Position numbers and translations under genes: made by a program. Positions 56,065 to 64,000 of a stretch of DNA of 64,000 nucleotides are shown in pieces. Below the pieces are notes generated by a model. It saw nothing but the letters and a program-made list of their open reading frames with translations, was not told where the DNA came from and did not search any database. Position 1 is the first letter of the stretch. Each line of letters opens with the position of its first letter. Source of the stretch: Primula veris (lineage: Eukaryota > Streptophyta > Magnoliopsida > Ericales > Primulaceae); assembly GCA_963682055.1 (NCBI GenBank), contig OY821742.1:27623060-27687059 (forward strand), in the 5' to 3' direction.

Positions 56065-56569
56065 TTATATTAAACATGAAATTAGTATCTCATCCCCCCC
56101 CCCCACATTTATCAACAGTGGCATTTCAGCCCCCACATTTATCAAAAGTAGCGTTTCGGTCCCCCCTCAAAGAGTTCCTGGTTCCGTCCCTAATAACTAT
56201 AATGATACTAACAATAATGCTAATACTAGTAAACAAGAAATTAGTATTTCAGCCACCTCCCCATAAATCAAAAGTAGCGTTTCAGTCCCTCCTCTTTAAA
56301 GTTCCTGATTCAGTCCCTCATAACAAATTAACAATAATGATAATAAGAATAATAATAATAATAATAAGGATGATAGTAGGTACGGTGGGGAGTTGGGGAG
56401 GAGGGGGAGAGTAGAGAGAGAGAGAAGTCGTCGGGTACTGATCGAGTAACGACGGTAGATACAACACGCCCGTCCCGTGATAACCTCGGTTTCCATCTAG
56501 CGTTCGGATCTCAGGTCCTAACCCACACACCACCATATACTCAAACACCCTCTCACCACCACTAGACAT
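33355..56569 (-). CDS. SCD1: SCD1: DENN-domain and WD40-repeat protein (31 exons)
   Basis: The coding sequence can be followed through 31 exons from ATG at 56569 to TGA at 33355: 3,627 nt, 1,208 residues, no stop or frame break, close to the roughly 1,190 residues known for SCD1. The N-terminal half is a tripartite DENN module (residues 1 to about 480); a helical linker follows; the C-terminal 360 residues form a WD40 propeller. In Arabidopsis, SCD1 acts in a complex with SCD2 at the plasma membrane and trans-Golgi network, in clathrin-mediated endocytosis and exocytosis, and is needed for stomatal cytokinesis and polarised growth; DENN proteins usually act on Rab GTPases. Introns are GT-AG except intron 3 (GC-AG). 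Several introns carry transposons, making the gene 23 kb. Exon coordinates are in the three block entries. Confidence 0.95.
34130..34181. repeat. Head-to-head (AC)n / (TG)n microsatellite in SCD1 intron 30
   Basis: (AC)n from about 34130 followed 14 bp later by (TG)n to 34180. The two arms are complementary, so the stretch can fold into a hairpin. Confidence 0.85.
35606..35983. repeat. Imperfect foldback repeat in SCD1 intron 26
   Basis: Sequence at about 35606-35690 (CAGTGGACC ... AGTTTCAGTTGCAACACTATTGGTCC in pieces) recurs as its reverse complement at about 35900-35983. Arms of some 80 bp are imperfect. The layout suggests an old inverted-repeat transposon. Confidence 0.6.
40374..40608. 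mobile_element. Stowaway-type MITE in SCD1 intron 19
   Basis: 235 bp with CTCCCTCCGTTCC at one end and GGAACGGAGGGAG at the other, flanked on both sides by TA (40372-40373, 40609-40610). These ends and the TA duplication define Stowaway (Tc1/mariner-type) MITEs. The inner sequence is largely palindromic (CAAAATTGTCGGAATGAAATTTTTT versus its complement in parts). Confidence 0.93.
43401..43830. repeat. 219-bp tandem duplication in SCD1 intron 14
   Basis: TTTCCAGCAATTCATATTTG at 43401 recurs at 43620, and similarity continues for most of both units (ACCAATAAAA, TCCTTAAAGA, TTTTGAAA, AACCTCTTGG). Diverged, hence old. Confidence 0.75.
44262..44295. repeat. (TA)n microsatellite in SCD1 intron 12
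   Basis: Pure TA run of about 34 nt beginning some 20 bp into the intron, downstream of the exon 12 donor. Confidence 0.9.
44800..45126 (-). mobile_element. Degenerate TRIM-like element in SCD1 intron 11
   Basis: Two diverged copies of an LTR-like sequence (about 44800-44913 and 45030-45126) share AGGCCT/AGGCG, GATAGGAAGG-type and ATGTGGGACAATATCGAACA-like parts, matching the TRIM LTR at 49020-49129. A weak TGGTATTAGGGC-like primer-binding site on the minus strand sits at 45018-45029. The borders are approximate. Confidence 0.55.
46050..46091. repeat. 42-nt G homopolymer in SCD1 intron 8
   Basis: An unbroken run of G on the plus strand (C in the transcript), preceded by GGAGA. Far longer than any other G run in the window. 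Confidence 0.8.
49020..49351 (-). mobile_element. TRIM retrotransposon in SCD1 intron 5
   Basis: 332 bp on the minus strand: 110-bp LTRs at 49242-49351 (5') and 49020-49129 (3'), both TG...CA, starting TGTTGGAATTGTCCCACATCG-like on the minus strand. A primer-binding site TGGTATCAGAGCC is at 49229-49241 and a purine tract at 49130-49140. Flanks AGGTT (49015-49019) and AAGTT (49352-49356) look like a target duplication with one change. No coding capacity, as expected for terminal-repeat retrotransposons in miniature. Confidence 0.92.
50039..50280. mobile_element. Stowaway-type MITE abutting the SCD1 exon 5 donor
   Basis: 242 bp with CTCCCTCCGTATAAG at one end and GAGGGAGGGAG at the other, flanked by TA (50037-50038 and 50281-50282). 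On the SCD1 strand it begins at intron position +7, directly after GTAATA. Confidence 0.9.
50424..50765. repeat. Tandem duplication of about 170 bp in SCD1 intron 4
   Basis: AAAACTGTGGCGCCAATCTTTTAAATGTAA (as two shorter matching runs) near 50440 recurs near 50612 with GCACCAATC; ACCACAGCCACA also occurs in both units. Diverged. Confidence 0.75.
52743..53086 (+). mobile_element. Degenerate TRIM-like element in SCD1 intron 2, opposite orientation
   Basis: TGTTATATTAGTCCCACATC at 52743 has the TRIM LTR start. TGGTATCCGAGT at 52852-52863 is a one-mismatch primer-binding site. A second LTR-like copy (CCCCTTCTTCCTACTA ...) ends near 53086. No target duplication is seen, so the borders are approximate. 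Confidence 0.55.
53403..56383 (-). other. SCD1: SCD1 intron 1 (2,981 nt) with triplicated repeat
   Basis: The largest clean intron. 53600-55800 is AT-rich without recognised elements. About 55830-56375 contains three diverged copies of a 140-200-bp unit with GAAATTAGTRTTTCAGCC-like, AAAAGTAGCGTTTCAGTCCC and TAATGATACTAACAATAA sequence, expanded by (TAA)n and C runs, up to the exon 1 donor. Confidence 0.7.
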
Positions 56570-57200
56570 TTTCTACTTTATTCTTTCTCTTTTATTATTA
56601 TATTCTTTCTATTTAGATCTCTCTGGTGATAATGCTCATTGAGTCATTTTCTTGGTTTTTGATCTGTTTTTATTTTATTTTGTGATGAATTTGTTAATGT
56701 GGGGGGGTTTATTGCCTTCGTAAGAGAGAGAGAGAGAGAGAGAGAGAGTTGGTTATGGTGATCGGAGAACAAAGCCTTGGGGGGGGGGGGAGATTTAGTC
56801 TATTTTCCAACAAATTTTACATAAAATACAATATTTAATTTAGTTAAATAAAAAAAAAACTGACAAATCAAGTTTCTAATTCTAGTGAAAGTGTATAATT
56901 AAAATTTTAATAAAATCATAATTATAAATTTGATGTGTTACGTTTTCCCGATAGTTTTACCTAGCTTCCGCTGCTTCGATAGTTGATAAACCGAATCAAA
57001 CCAACGGACAACACACATAACTAAACCGAAACACGATACATATCAATTTACTTATGCTATGCCACCGGATTTATTTCAACTATTAACCTGAATTAAAATC
57101 GTCCTAATAACACTTTTATTGATATGTAGTATGCGACCGGATTTATATTAACTCGAATTAAAATTGTCGAAATGGTACTTTTATTTCCGTAATTTTTTAT
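56570..57200 (-). promoter_or_regulatory. SCD1: SCD1 5' UTR and promoter region
   Basis: Upstream of the ATG at 56569 the transcribed strand has T/C-rich sequence, including a (CT)n tract (56725-56748; GA on the plus strand) and a G run at 56779-56790. CT-rich leaders are common in plant 5' UTRs. I cannot name a TATA box or start site with confidence. 57055-57190 holds a short imperfect duplication (CACCGGATTTAT / CGACCGGATTTAT). Confidence 0.45.
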
Positions 57201-57938
57201 TTCTTTTTATTGTGTCAAAATTGTATTTGGATTTGTAGAGAATAATTAACCAGAGCGTATGGAGTATGGTATGCAACCTAAAATATGAGTTTATTAGATA
57301 ATTGGTACGTCTATTTAGCATGTTAGCCCAAATTGAGACCGGAAAATTTTAGATAGGTTATTGATTCATCGATTATTAATCTGTAAAGGTTGTGGTGAAT
57401 GAACATATGTCGATTGGTTCCTTTAAATTTGCAAGGTTCTTAATTAATTGATTTATATTTTAAATTTTGTCGTACCATGTAAGTCTGATTCATTTCAAAG
57501 ACTTGGAAACGTATTTCTACTCGCTTTGGTGTTTTGCTGGAATAACTTTTAAGTAGACATTCTTATACGGTTTTTTGGTTTTAATTTGGAAATTAAACTT
57601 ACTATTTTAAAAAAAAATTATCTTGTTACTTTACCATTAAGCTGGCTAGCTGGTGGCCTTGTTCTTAATGAGACATAAAATTGTATGGTATCAAATAAAA
57701 TTAACATTTTAAAAGAATGCGGGTTTCATGAGGAAAAATATGAAATAATTGGAGTTAGTACCACCTTAATATGATTTTTAGATTTTAGTAACACTTGAAA
57801 CTTTTATTAGCATAAAATACATTTTAAAACATTTTAATTTGATATTGGTATCACCACTCTTTTTCTCTCTAAAAATTAGTTCCCAAAACACCCCACCAGA
57901 TCTGAGATACACGATCATAAATATATGTATATATATAT

Positions 57939-58141
57939 AGGGAAGTATCCATACACACATAAAAAACACATTATCTTTACATATCAATAACAACCCTCCA
58001 TTTACTTACTTTTAATGGTCAAGATTAAGTGTTTATTATTGTTATTAGATGAACTAATCTTGACTGTTAAAAGTAAGTAAATGGAGGTTTGTGATTGATG
58101 TGTAAAGATAATGTGTTTTTTTATGTGTGTATGAATCTCTT

Positions 58142-58145
<4 letters not shown>
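57939..58145. mobile_element. Foldback MITE-like element upstream of SCD1
   Basis: About 88-bp arms (AGGGAAGTATCCATACACAC ... and GTGTGTATGAATCTCTTCCCT) are near-perfect reverse complements around a loop of about 30 bp. It sits between (TA)n tracts, consistent with a TA target site. No ORF. The long hairpin suggests a MITE. Confidence 0.8.
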
Positions 58146-58146
<1 letters not shown>

Positions 58147-58188
<42 letters not shown>

Positions 58189-58360
58189 TTTATATTTATA
58201 GAGACATATACATAGAGAGATATATATGTTATGGGAGATGTGGGAGACGTATATACGTATACATCGTCATCATTCCGGTATACATCATCATCATCTCATT
58301 TGTCTATAAAATAAGAAATATATATACATAGATCTATATATATATATATATATACGTGAT
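58147..58360. repeat. (TA)n tracts beside the foldback element
   Basis: A TA run at 58147-58187 and a second at 58336-58354, with AT-rich DNA between; the tyrosine/isoleucine ORFs there are low-complexity artefacts. Confidence 0.85.
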
Positions 58361-58616
58361 ATGATCAACATCGTTGGTCTCGCCGCCTCCGTTGTCTAAT
58401 CTCCGCCTCTGCCGCCACTGTCGTCTAATCTTCGCCGCCATCGTCGTATGATCTCCGTCGCCACCATCGTCTTATCTCCCACCGCTATCATCGTCTTTCT
58501 CTTTCTATCCTTTCAATCTCGCAAGCCCTTCTCCCGATCAAATACGGCGGAATGCATCTCTGAGTGACGAGTACCTGTTTGCAAAAAATCAAACACTTGT
58601 TACCTAAATAACTTTA

Positions 58617-59190
58617 GATCATTAAGAAAATCTGCTTAGATTGTTTATTAGATTGTCAAAAAACTTGAATTATATTATTAAAATTTTGGTATTAGATTGT
58701 CAAAAAAAATCTAATTAGATTGTTATAAAAATTGAATTAGATTATCAAAAAAAAAAATTATATTAGATTGTCAAAAACTTGTATTATTTTGTAACAAAAA
58801 TTGTCAAAACAATTGTATTAAATTGTCAATAATTTTGTATTATATTGTCAAAATGTTGTTTAGATTGTAAAAAAAAAAACGTATTAGATTGTCAATTTTT
58901 TCGTATTAAATTTCCAAAAAAATTGTATTAGATTGTCAAAAAAAATTATATTAAATTATCAAAAAAAGGTTATTAGATTGTCAAAAAATTGTATTAGATT
59001 GTCAACAAAATTGTATTAGATTGTTATAAAAATTGTATTATGTTTTCTATTTATTATCAAAAATTTGTATTAGATTGTCATGAATTTGTATTATATTTTT
59101 AAAAAAATTGTATTAGATTGTCAAAAATTTTATATTCTCACAAAAATTGCATTAGATTGTCAACAAAATTTTGTATTAGATTGTCAAAAA
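58617..59190. repeat. Degenerate minisatellite (ATTAGATTGTCAAAAA)
   Basis: Roughly eighteen copies of TTAGATTGTCA followed by A runs, spaced irregularly by 20-40 bp, grading at 59190-59560 into T-rich low-complexity DNA. Confidence 0.8.
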
Positions 59191-59559
59191 AAAAATTGAA
59201 TTTTTTTTTATTTTTGTAAAAAAAAAATTTGGATTTTTTAAGAATTTTTTGGATTTTTTCCAAAATTTTAATTTTTTTTCGAATTTTTTAATTTTTTTCC
59301 AAATTTTATAATTATTTTGGTTTTTTTTATTTTTTCCGGAATTTTTATAAATTTTGTAAGAGATTGTTAAATTTATTTTTATTTTTTTTGGATTTTTGTA
59401 AAAAAAAAAAATTATAATTTTTTTTCCAATTTTTCTATGTTTTCTGGATTTTTTTTCAATTTTTCATTTTTTCATTTTTTTTACATATTTTATAATTTTC
59501 TAAATTTTCTGTATTTTTTTTATTTTTTCTGAATTTTATTTTAATTTTTTTACATTTTT

Positions 59560-60506
59560 TGTTATTTGGGCCATATGTGTTGGGTTTATGTATTAACAAG
59601 GGCTACTAATTTGCGGTAACTATTTTAGAAAGTGGTACTAACTATTAAATTAATAGTTTCAAAAGGTAACAATCAAAAATTGCGTCAAAAAATATTATAA
59701 GTGTTAATTTAATAAAAAACAATGCAAGTGTCAAATAAACTGTAAGCGAGTTTTATGAATTATAAGTAAAAATGAGAAACTTAAAGCTAGGAACATGATA
59801 TAATTCCTATTTTTTATATTTGTAAACTTGTAAATTGTCAATCAAGCTTTAGGGTAAGAAAAATATTAATATATATATATATATATATAAGAAAGTAACT
59901 CACTCGCATATTTCATCATGTTCTTATTTTTATTTGCTTTAAATCGTAAACCTATTCATCGTTAAAATATGCAGAGCTGTTATACAACAAAATCGTTTAC
60001 AAACCCTAGTTTCAAATAACAGCCGTTAAACTCTAGAACAGCATGTTACCCAGATATATATTTCTTCAATTACTTTTTCCCTTGTTTATTATTCCGTCAA
60101 ATTTGTTTGAGGGTCTAGATCGATTCCTTCAGTCGCTCCTCTGCCAAAAATCTTGTCATCTTGTGCTGTGAATAAGACAAAAAATTTGTGAAAAATATTG
60201 TGTTGGTTTCATCGGTATCTCGTCTTGTTTTCATTTATTACTAAATGAAATATATACGTGTGTGTTTTTGTATAAAAAATATTAATAATATGAATTTAAA
60301 ACTCATTGTATAAAAATATATAAGTTGAGGTGTAAGTAGCATTACGTGTAACATACTTGTTCACGTAAGAAATTTATAGTTACTAAATTACTTATAAACT
60401 AATAAGGATATGAATGAGCTGAAAAATTCGTGTTCTTTTCGTTAAAATCTCGTTTCGTTTTCGTTCATTACTAAACGAAATGAAACGATAACGAAAAACT
60501 CAAAAG
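59560..60506. other. AT-rich intergenic DNA
   Basis: No gene, no clear transposon ends. A (TA)n at 59868-59889 is the only notable item. Words like AAACGAAACGAAAA begin near 60440. Confidence 0.4.
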
Positions 60507-60704
60507 CTAAACGAAACGAAAATCAAATTGACCGTTTTCGTCTCGTTTTGCTTCATTATCATCCCTACTCCCGATCATCCACGCTTCGCCATAGTCAACG
60601 CATGTGAGCCCCACGTACCCGTCATAGATCTTAAATCTGCCTGCAATTGTTGCCCAGATGTTAGCATATTCATTATATGCTTGCCTGAATCTATCCAACA
60701 TTAA
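60507..60704 (-). pseudogene. Unidentified coding-like fragment
   Basis: A 64-codon frame whose first part (DRFRQAYNEYANIWATIAG, then GRFKIYDGYVGLTCVDYGEAW) looks like real protein with normal composition, while the last 15 codons run into the ACGAAACGAAAA repeat. An internal TTGCAG could be an acceptor, so the true exon may start at GCAGATTTAAG. I do not recognise the family. It could be a captured gene fragment inside a transposon. Confidence 0.35.
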
Positions 60705-60797
60705 TTATATGCTTCGTGATTATTATTATATGGAAAACATGCATGCAAACGTAGAACCAACAATTATTTACTTTAAAGAACTCGGTCCCCAATATCT

Positions 60798-60820
60798 TCT
60801 TTTTTTTTTTTTTTTTTTTT
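60798..60820 (-). repeat. Poly(A) tail of the LINE remnant
   Basis: T run on the plus strand immediately beyond the 3' end of the minus-strand LINE sequence, as expected for target-primed integration. Confidence 0.75.
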
Positions 60821-62420
60821 GAGATTAAGCGTATATATAAAGTCAAAGGCTCGAACAATGTCTGTAGGCTACAACGAAGTCGTAGAAGAGAAAGCACTTC
60901 ATCGAAAGAATGATGGGCCTAACCTACAAGCATTACAAATAAACGTATTTCTAGAATTATTTTTTACATTTTTGAATTTATTCAAGCTACTCGCAACAAA
61001 CACCCCAATCTCCTTGATAATATTTCCGGGAGTGGATTTAATTTCTCGATACAATTTAGCATTACTTTCACGCCATATACAATAGACCGTAGAAGCGATA
61101 ATGATACCAATTAACGAGTCGGACACCGTACTTCCTTTGAAGTGAGCGTTAGCCCATTTTATCTAAAAACTCCAAGGTCCATTTTGCGCTATCAAACCGG
61201 ACTTTGATAGGATAATACACCAAATACTCCGAGAGAAAGAACACTCAAAGAAGAGGTGGTCTCTTGTATCGAAATGATGGTAACAAAGCTCGTATCGGTT
61301 CACTTGTACCAACCCCATTCTTTGTAAACAATCAAGAGTAGATAGACGGTTTAGACAAGTTAGCCAAAGGATAAACCTACATTTTGGGGGAACATTACGA
61401 GCCCAAACAAACCGAGTGCAACGCTTTATCGGTTTACAAATCCAAATAGCTCTATATGCCGATTTAACCGTGTAACCGACGGTGGGCAACGGACGCATTA
61501 CCGATGGCAACATAAAAGTGGTCTCGAAAAGTCTCTCTTAATTGCAAAAGCTTACGCCATGCCCACGAGCACCTTGAAGGAATGGACATAGACTAAAAAT
61601 CTCCGCCTCGAATAAGGTGAGTCACGGTCAATCTCTTCCAAAGAGAGACGATATCCGGATACAATAAAACACAAATGTTTTTACCCATTAAAGCTTTATT
61701 CAATTCCTTCAACTTTTTAATATTTAGACCATCTTCCAAAAACAGAAGAGTAGCATTAGACCAAGCAACCTAAGCCCCAAATCGCTTAAGATCCGGACCA
61801 CTCCAAAGAAACCGTCGGATTATAGCTTCAACATCGTCAATAACTTTTATCGGAAGAATAAAATGAGAACGTCAATAAGATTACATCGCTAAAAGGACGG
61901 ATCTAATGAGTTGAAGTCTACCGGCATAGGCTGGAAGCTTACCCGTGTAAAAAGAAACTCGACTAGTTATGCGGTCGACTAAGGACAATCACCGGAGGAG
62001 AGAGAAGACGTTAAAAGAGGGACTCTAAGGTACGTGATAGGTAAAAACCCCTCGACAAAGCCAAACAACCCAATGATATTGCCGCGGGTAACGGGATCGA
62101 CTCCGGCGATGAAGACGTGACTTTTATCCGGGTTAGGAGTTAACCCCGAGAATTCCCAAAAAGTATCTAGAGCCTTCTTAATTTAATATATTAGCCGAAT
62201 TAACATTAGATTTCGTGAAAATCATAAGATCATCGGCGAAACAAATATGGGTCATTTGTTGCTCTTTACATCTCCAATGGTATTTAAAGCCTCTATCTAA
62301 CGTAATTTATTTAAGAATTAACGAAAGAAGGTTCATACAAATAACGAAAATATGGGAAGACAATGGATCACCTTGGCGCAAGACTTTGGCGCCTCGACTA
62401 GTTATATGCTTCCTTAACTA
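60821..62420 (-). mobile_element. 5'-truncated LINE (L1-type non-LTR retrotransposon) remnant
   Basis: Broken ORF pieces in 5'-3' minus order: an RT part with LRQGDPLSSHIFVI near 62370 and ICFADDLMIF near 62240 (the FADD catalytic motif), a FWSM-like/IPSRCSWAWRKLLQLRE part near 61540-61600, a zinc-binding RT-associated domain (zf-RVT) at 61163-61513 with TVKSAYRAIW, VPPKCRFILWLTCLNRLST and DHLFFECSFSRSIW, and the C-terminal block at 60899-61126 (TVYCIWRESNAKLYR). The endonuclease and N-terminal RT are missing. Multiple stops and frame changes; dead. A target duplication was not found. Confidence 0.85.
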
Positions 62421-62729
62421 GTGCTTTGGTGATTTGTTCTAGCCTGTGCTTCCTTAACGTAATTTATTTATCTAATATCTTTTCCCCCTTCTTAAAAGCG
62501 AATTATTTGATGCATTAATTACAGGTTATGTAAGTTTTGCTGATTAGAAAATGTTCTAAGATAAGACAAGGTCTAAATTATATATAAGGAGAGAAAAAAG
62601 AAAAGGAAACAAAATATAAGAACTACATAATTACTAGATATTCTCCATCCCTCCCTCTATATATATATAAGGCCACAGAGTTGTTAGAAAAATATCTTAA
62701 CCTAAATTACCTAAGCATTAATAGATATT
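62421..62729 (+). promoter_or_regulatory. Promoter and 5' UTR of the phytocyanin-like gene
   Basis: A TATATATATATAA at 62658-62670 lies about 60 bp upstream of the ATG and is followed by GGCCACAGAG, compatible with a plant core promoter with a short leader. A TCCCTCCCTC pyrimidine patch precedes it. Confidence 0.5.
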
Positions 62730-62889
62730 ATGGCAGCAATTATATTTTCTCTGGTAATTAGCCTTGTTTTGATGGTTGTCTCGGTCCAAGCCACCACACA
62801 CATTGTCGGCGGTAGTTCCGGATGGAGTCCCACCTCGGACATACAAGGCTGGGCTTCCAGAAAAACATTCACCGTTGGTGATACACTCG
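62730..62889 (+). CDS. Phytocyanin (plastocyanin-like) precursor, first exon only
   Basis: ATG at 62730 begins a 20-22-residue hydrophobic signal peptide (IIFSLVISLVLMVVSVQA) followed by the mature start THIVGGSSGW, then WASRKTFTVGDTL. That is the N-terminal beta-sandwich part of plant phytocyanins (mavicyanin/uclacyanin type), small secreted or GPI-anchored blue copper proteins. The frame is best ended at the donor CTCG|GTAACA (62890), since phytocyanin genes usually have one intron exactly at the VGDxL border. The copper ligands (His, Cys, His, Met/Gln) are encoded by exon 2, which I do not find before 64000. The intron either exceeds 1.1 kb or the gene is truncated. Confidence 0.8.
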
Positions 62890-64000
62890 GTAACAAATAT
62901 AATTCTTTTCATTACAACTTATTGTGTATATGTGTTATTCTTTTCATTACAACTGTTAGAAGGTTGGGAATGGCGTTTCCAGTTAATTGTTTAGTATAGA
63001 CTTCCAATTTAATTTGTTTAATAGGTTTTCTGAATACTAGCTTGCATGCGAGATAAATAAAAGTTCAGTTCTTTCATATTGGCAAACAAATATAGGAGGT
63101 GGTGTATTGAAGTGATTATGTACTTCTAGGAAGTTTTTTAGACTAAGGTAGTGAAATAATAGTTACTAATTTGCGACCTGAAGTTATTTTTGAATTTTAA
63201 ATAATCAATCTCTGGTAAGAATAAGCATTCATGTTGTAGTTGATTTTTCTGAAAGGAGCCTTAAATATTTTTAGTCGAAGAGGTGTCTAGGTTTTAACTG
63301 GAAATATATTTAAGAAGAAAAAAAAAGGCAACTGGTCGTAATTTTATTATTTTTTAATTTGCAACTGGTCGTATTGTTATCTATTGCTTATCTCAATTTT
63401 TCCACAGACACGTATCTTTTGTATTTATGTAAAGTGATGTAGATATACTAACAATCTAGAATCTCTATTAATATTTAATAGTATCGGACCCAACTTTTTA
63501 ATTTCGAGATCGACTTGCTAAATAATCGATTTAGTAATTAATTTATCACATTAGCCCAAGTCGGCCGAGTAATATGTTAGTTAGATTTTTATTAATCGGT
63601 TTATAATATATAGATGTTGTAGTTTATGTTGTAAATAAACTTTCATAAAGTTTGTTAGTAGAAGATAATTACAGCTACAATAGCCTGAAACCAGCAATAT
63701 GATTGTATTGTAAGCTTTTTTTTTTTTTGAATAAAGGACCATTGTTATTAAAATAAAACAATAGCAGTAGTTTTAATATGTGTCAGTTGGTAATCCGGCT
63801 AAAGTCCAGTAAGAAACGAATACATAGCATACAAACTGAATTAGATCAGAATATATAGGCCCATCCACTACTATAAGAAGAGAAAAAGAGACTAAACAAA
63901 AAATTTAACCTTGAACTATAAAAGAGCAAAATTTGCGTCCATTTTAAACACTGTTTTCTCCTTATATCTCCCCACCTTATATCACCCCTTATAGCCTGAT
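62890..64000. other. Presumed phytocyanin intron or 3' flank
   Basis: AT-rich, no exon-like cysteine/histidine block in any frame. A T run at 63717-63729 followed by GAATAAAGGACC may be the poly(A) end of a minus-strand retroelement fragment, with low confidence. Confidence 0.4.

Larger units (their letters stand above)
45286..56569 (-). other. SCD1: SCD1 exons 1-11: DENN module
   Basis: Exons, 5' to 3' on the minus strand: 56384-56569, 53309-53402, 52227-52428, 51127-51268, 50287-50387, 48844-48907, 48502-48615, 47413-47633, 45854-45908, 45678-45761, 45286-45481. Phases join without conflict. Landmarks: FEYMVVCGLGPEIRTLDG in exon 1 and CVLPAGVELYSSGFD in exon 2 (upstream DENN); YVSCIAFRDPVCEDI and LEELFTLCFSP in exon 3; PLWDVIANLV in exon 4; LFTAVLLERRILIRS in exon 5 and YPFRWQHVYIPLLFFSGVDYI across exons 6-7 (core DENN); FLKFFASILAGYRNFI in exon 9 (downstream DENN). 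Exon 9 is only 55 nt. Exon 3 has the GC donor. Confidence 0.93.

Noticed and set aside
56022..56414. 130-codon ORF rich in Ile on the plus strand
   Set aside because: It is a translation of (TAA/ATA)n and C-rich intron repeats opposite SCD1 exon 1.
58380..58500. CGCCGCCATCGTCGTC-rich stretch as a possible gene start
   Set aside because: Imperfect trinucleotide repeats without a sustained ORF or splice context on either strand.

Overview
This is a plant nuclear window, almost certainly from a eudicot. It is AT-rich, has spliced plant genes, and is crowded with LTR retrotransposons of plant lineages (SIRE-type Ty1/copia, Tat-type Ty3/gypsy, TRIMs), Stowaway-type MITEs and a LINE remnant. There are no prokaryotic features, and I see no tRNA or rRNA genes. 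Species cannot be fixed from the sequence.

Layout. 1-4559: 3' part of a SIRE-type copia element on +, with an extra ORF between pol and the 3' LTR. 5177-16229: a complete Tat-type gypsy element on - (11,043 bp, 686-bp LTRs, perfect ATACA target duplication). It has a long gag-pol ORF, a 76-bp tandem array, and on the opposite strand an intron-containing antisense gene with its own TATA box. 16659-20720: exons of a PLAC8/cell-number-regulator-like gene, frameshifted and lacking its first exon. Its second visible intron holds a deleted copia element (about 17158-18990). 21784-31068: a second SIRE-type element on -, with both LTRs, PBS and PPT, a damaged gag-pol and an intact extra ORF. 31069-33354: repeat-rich spacer and 3' flank of the next gene.

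33355-56569: one large host gene on -, reconstructed as 31 exons with matching phases. It encodes a 1208-residue DENN + WD40 protein recognisable as SCD1 (STOMATAL CYTOKINESIS DEFECTIVE 1), a membrane-trafficking/cytokinesis factor. The coding frame is intact although the introns contain a TRIM with a near-perfect target duplication, two degenerate TRIMs, two Stowaway-type MITEs, foldback and tandem repeats, a 42-nt G run and one GC-AG intron.

56570-64000: promoter side of SCD1, a foldback MITE-like element, a degenerate ATTAGATTGTCA minisatellite, an unidentified coding fragment, a 5'-truncated LINE on - with its poly(A) tail, and the first exon of a phytocyanin (plastocyanin-like) gene on + whose remaining exon is not visible.

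The host genes do not form a functional cluster. What links the region is retroelement accumulation: it has wrecked the PLAC8-like gene and enlarged SCD1 without breaking its coding sequence. The most unusual object is the spliced antisense gene carried by the young Tat element.
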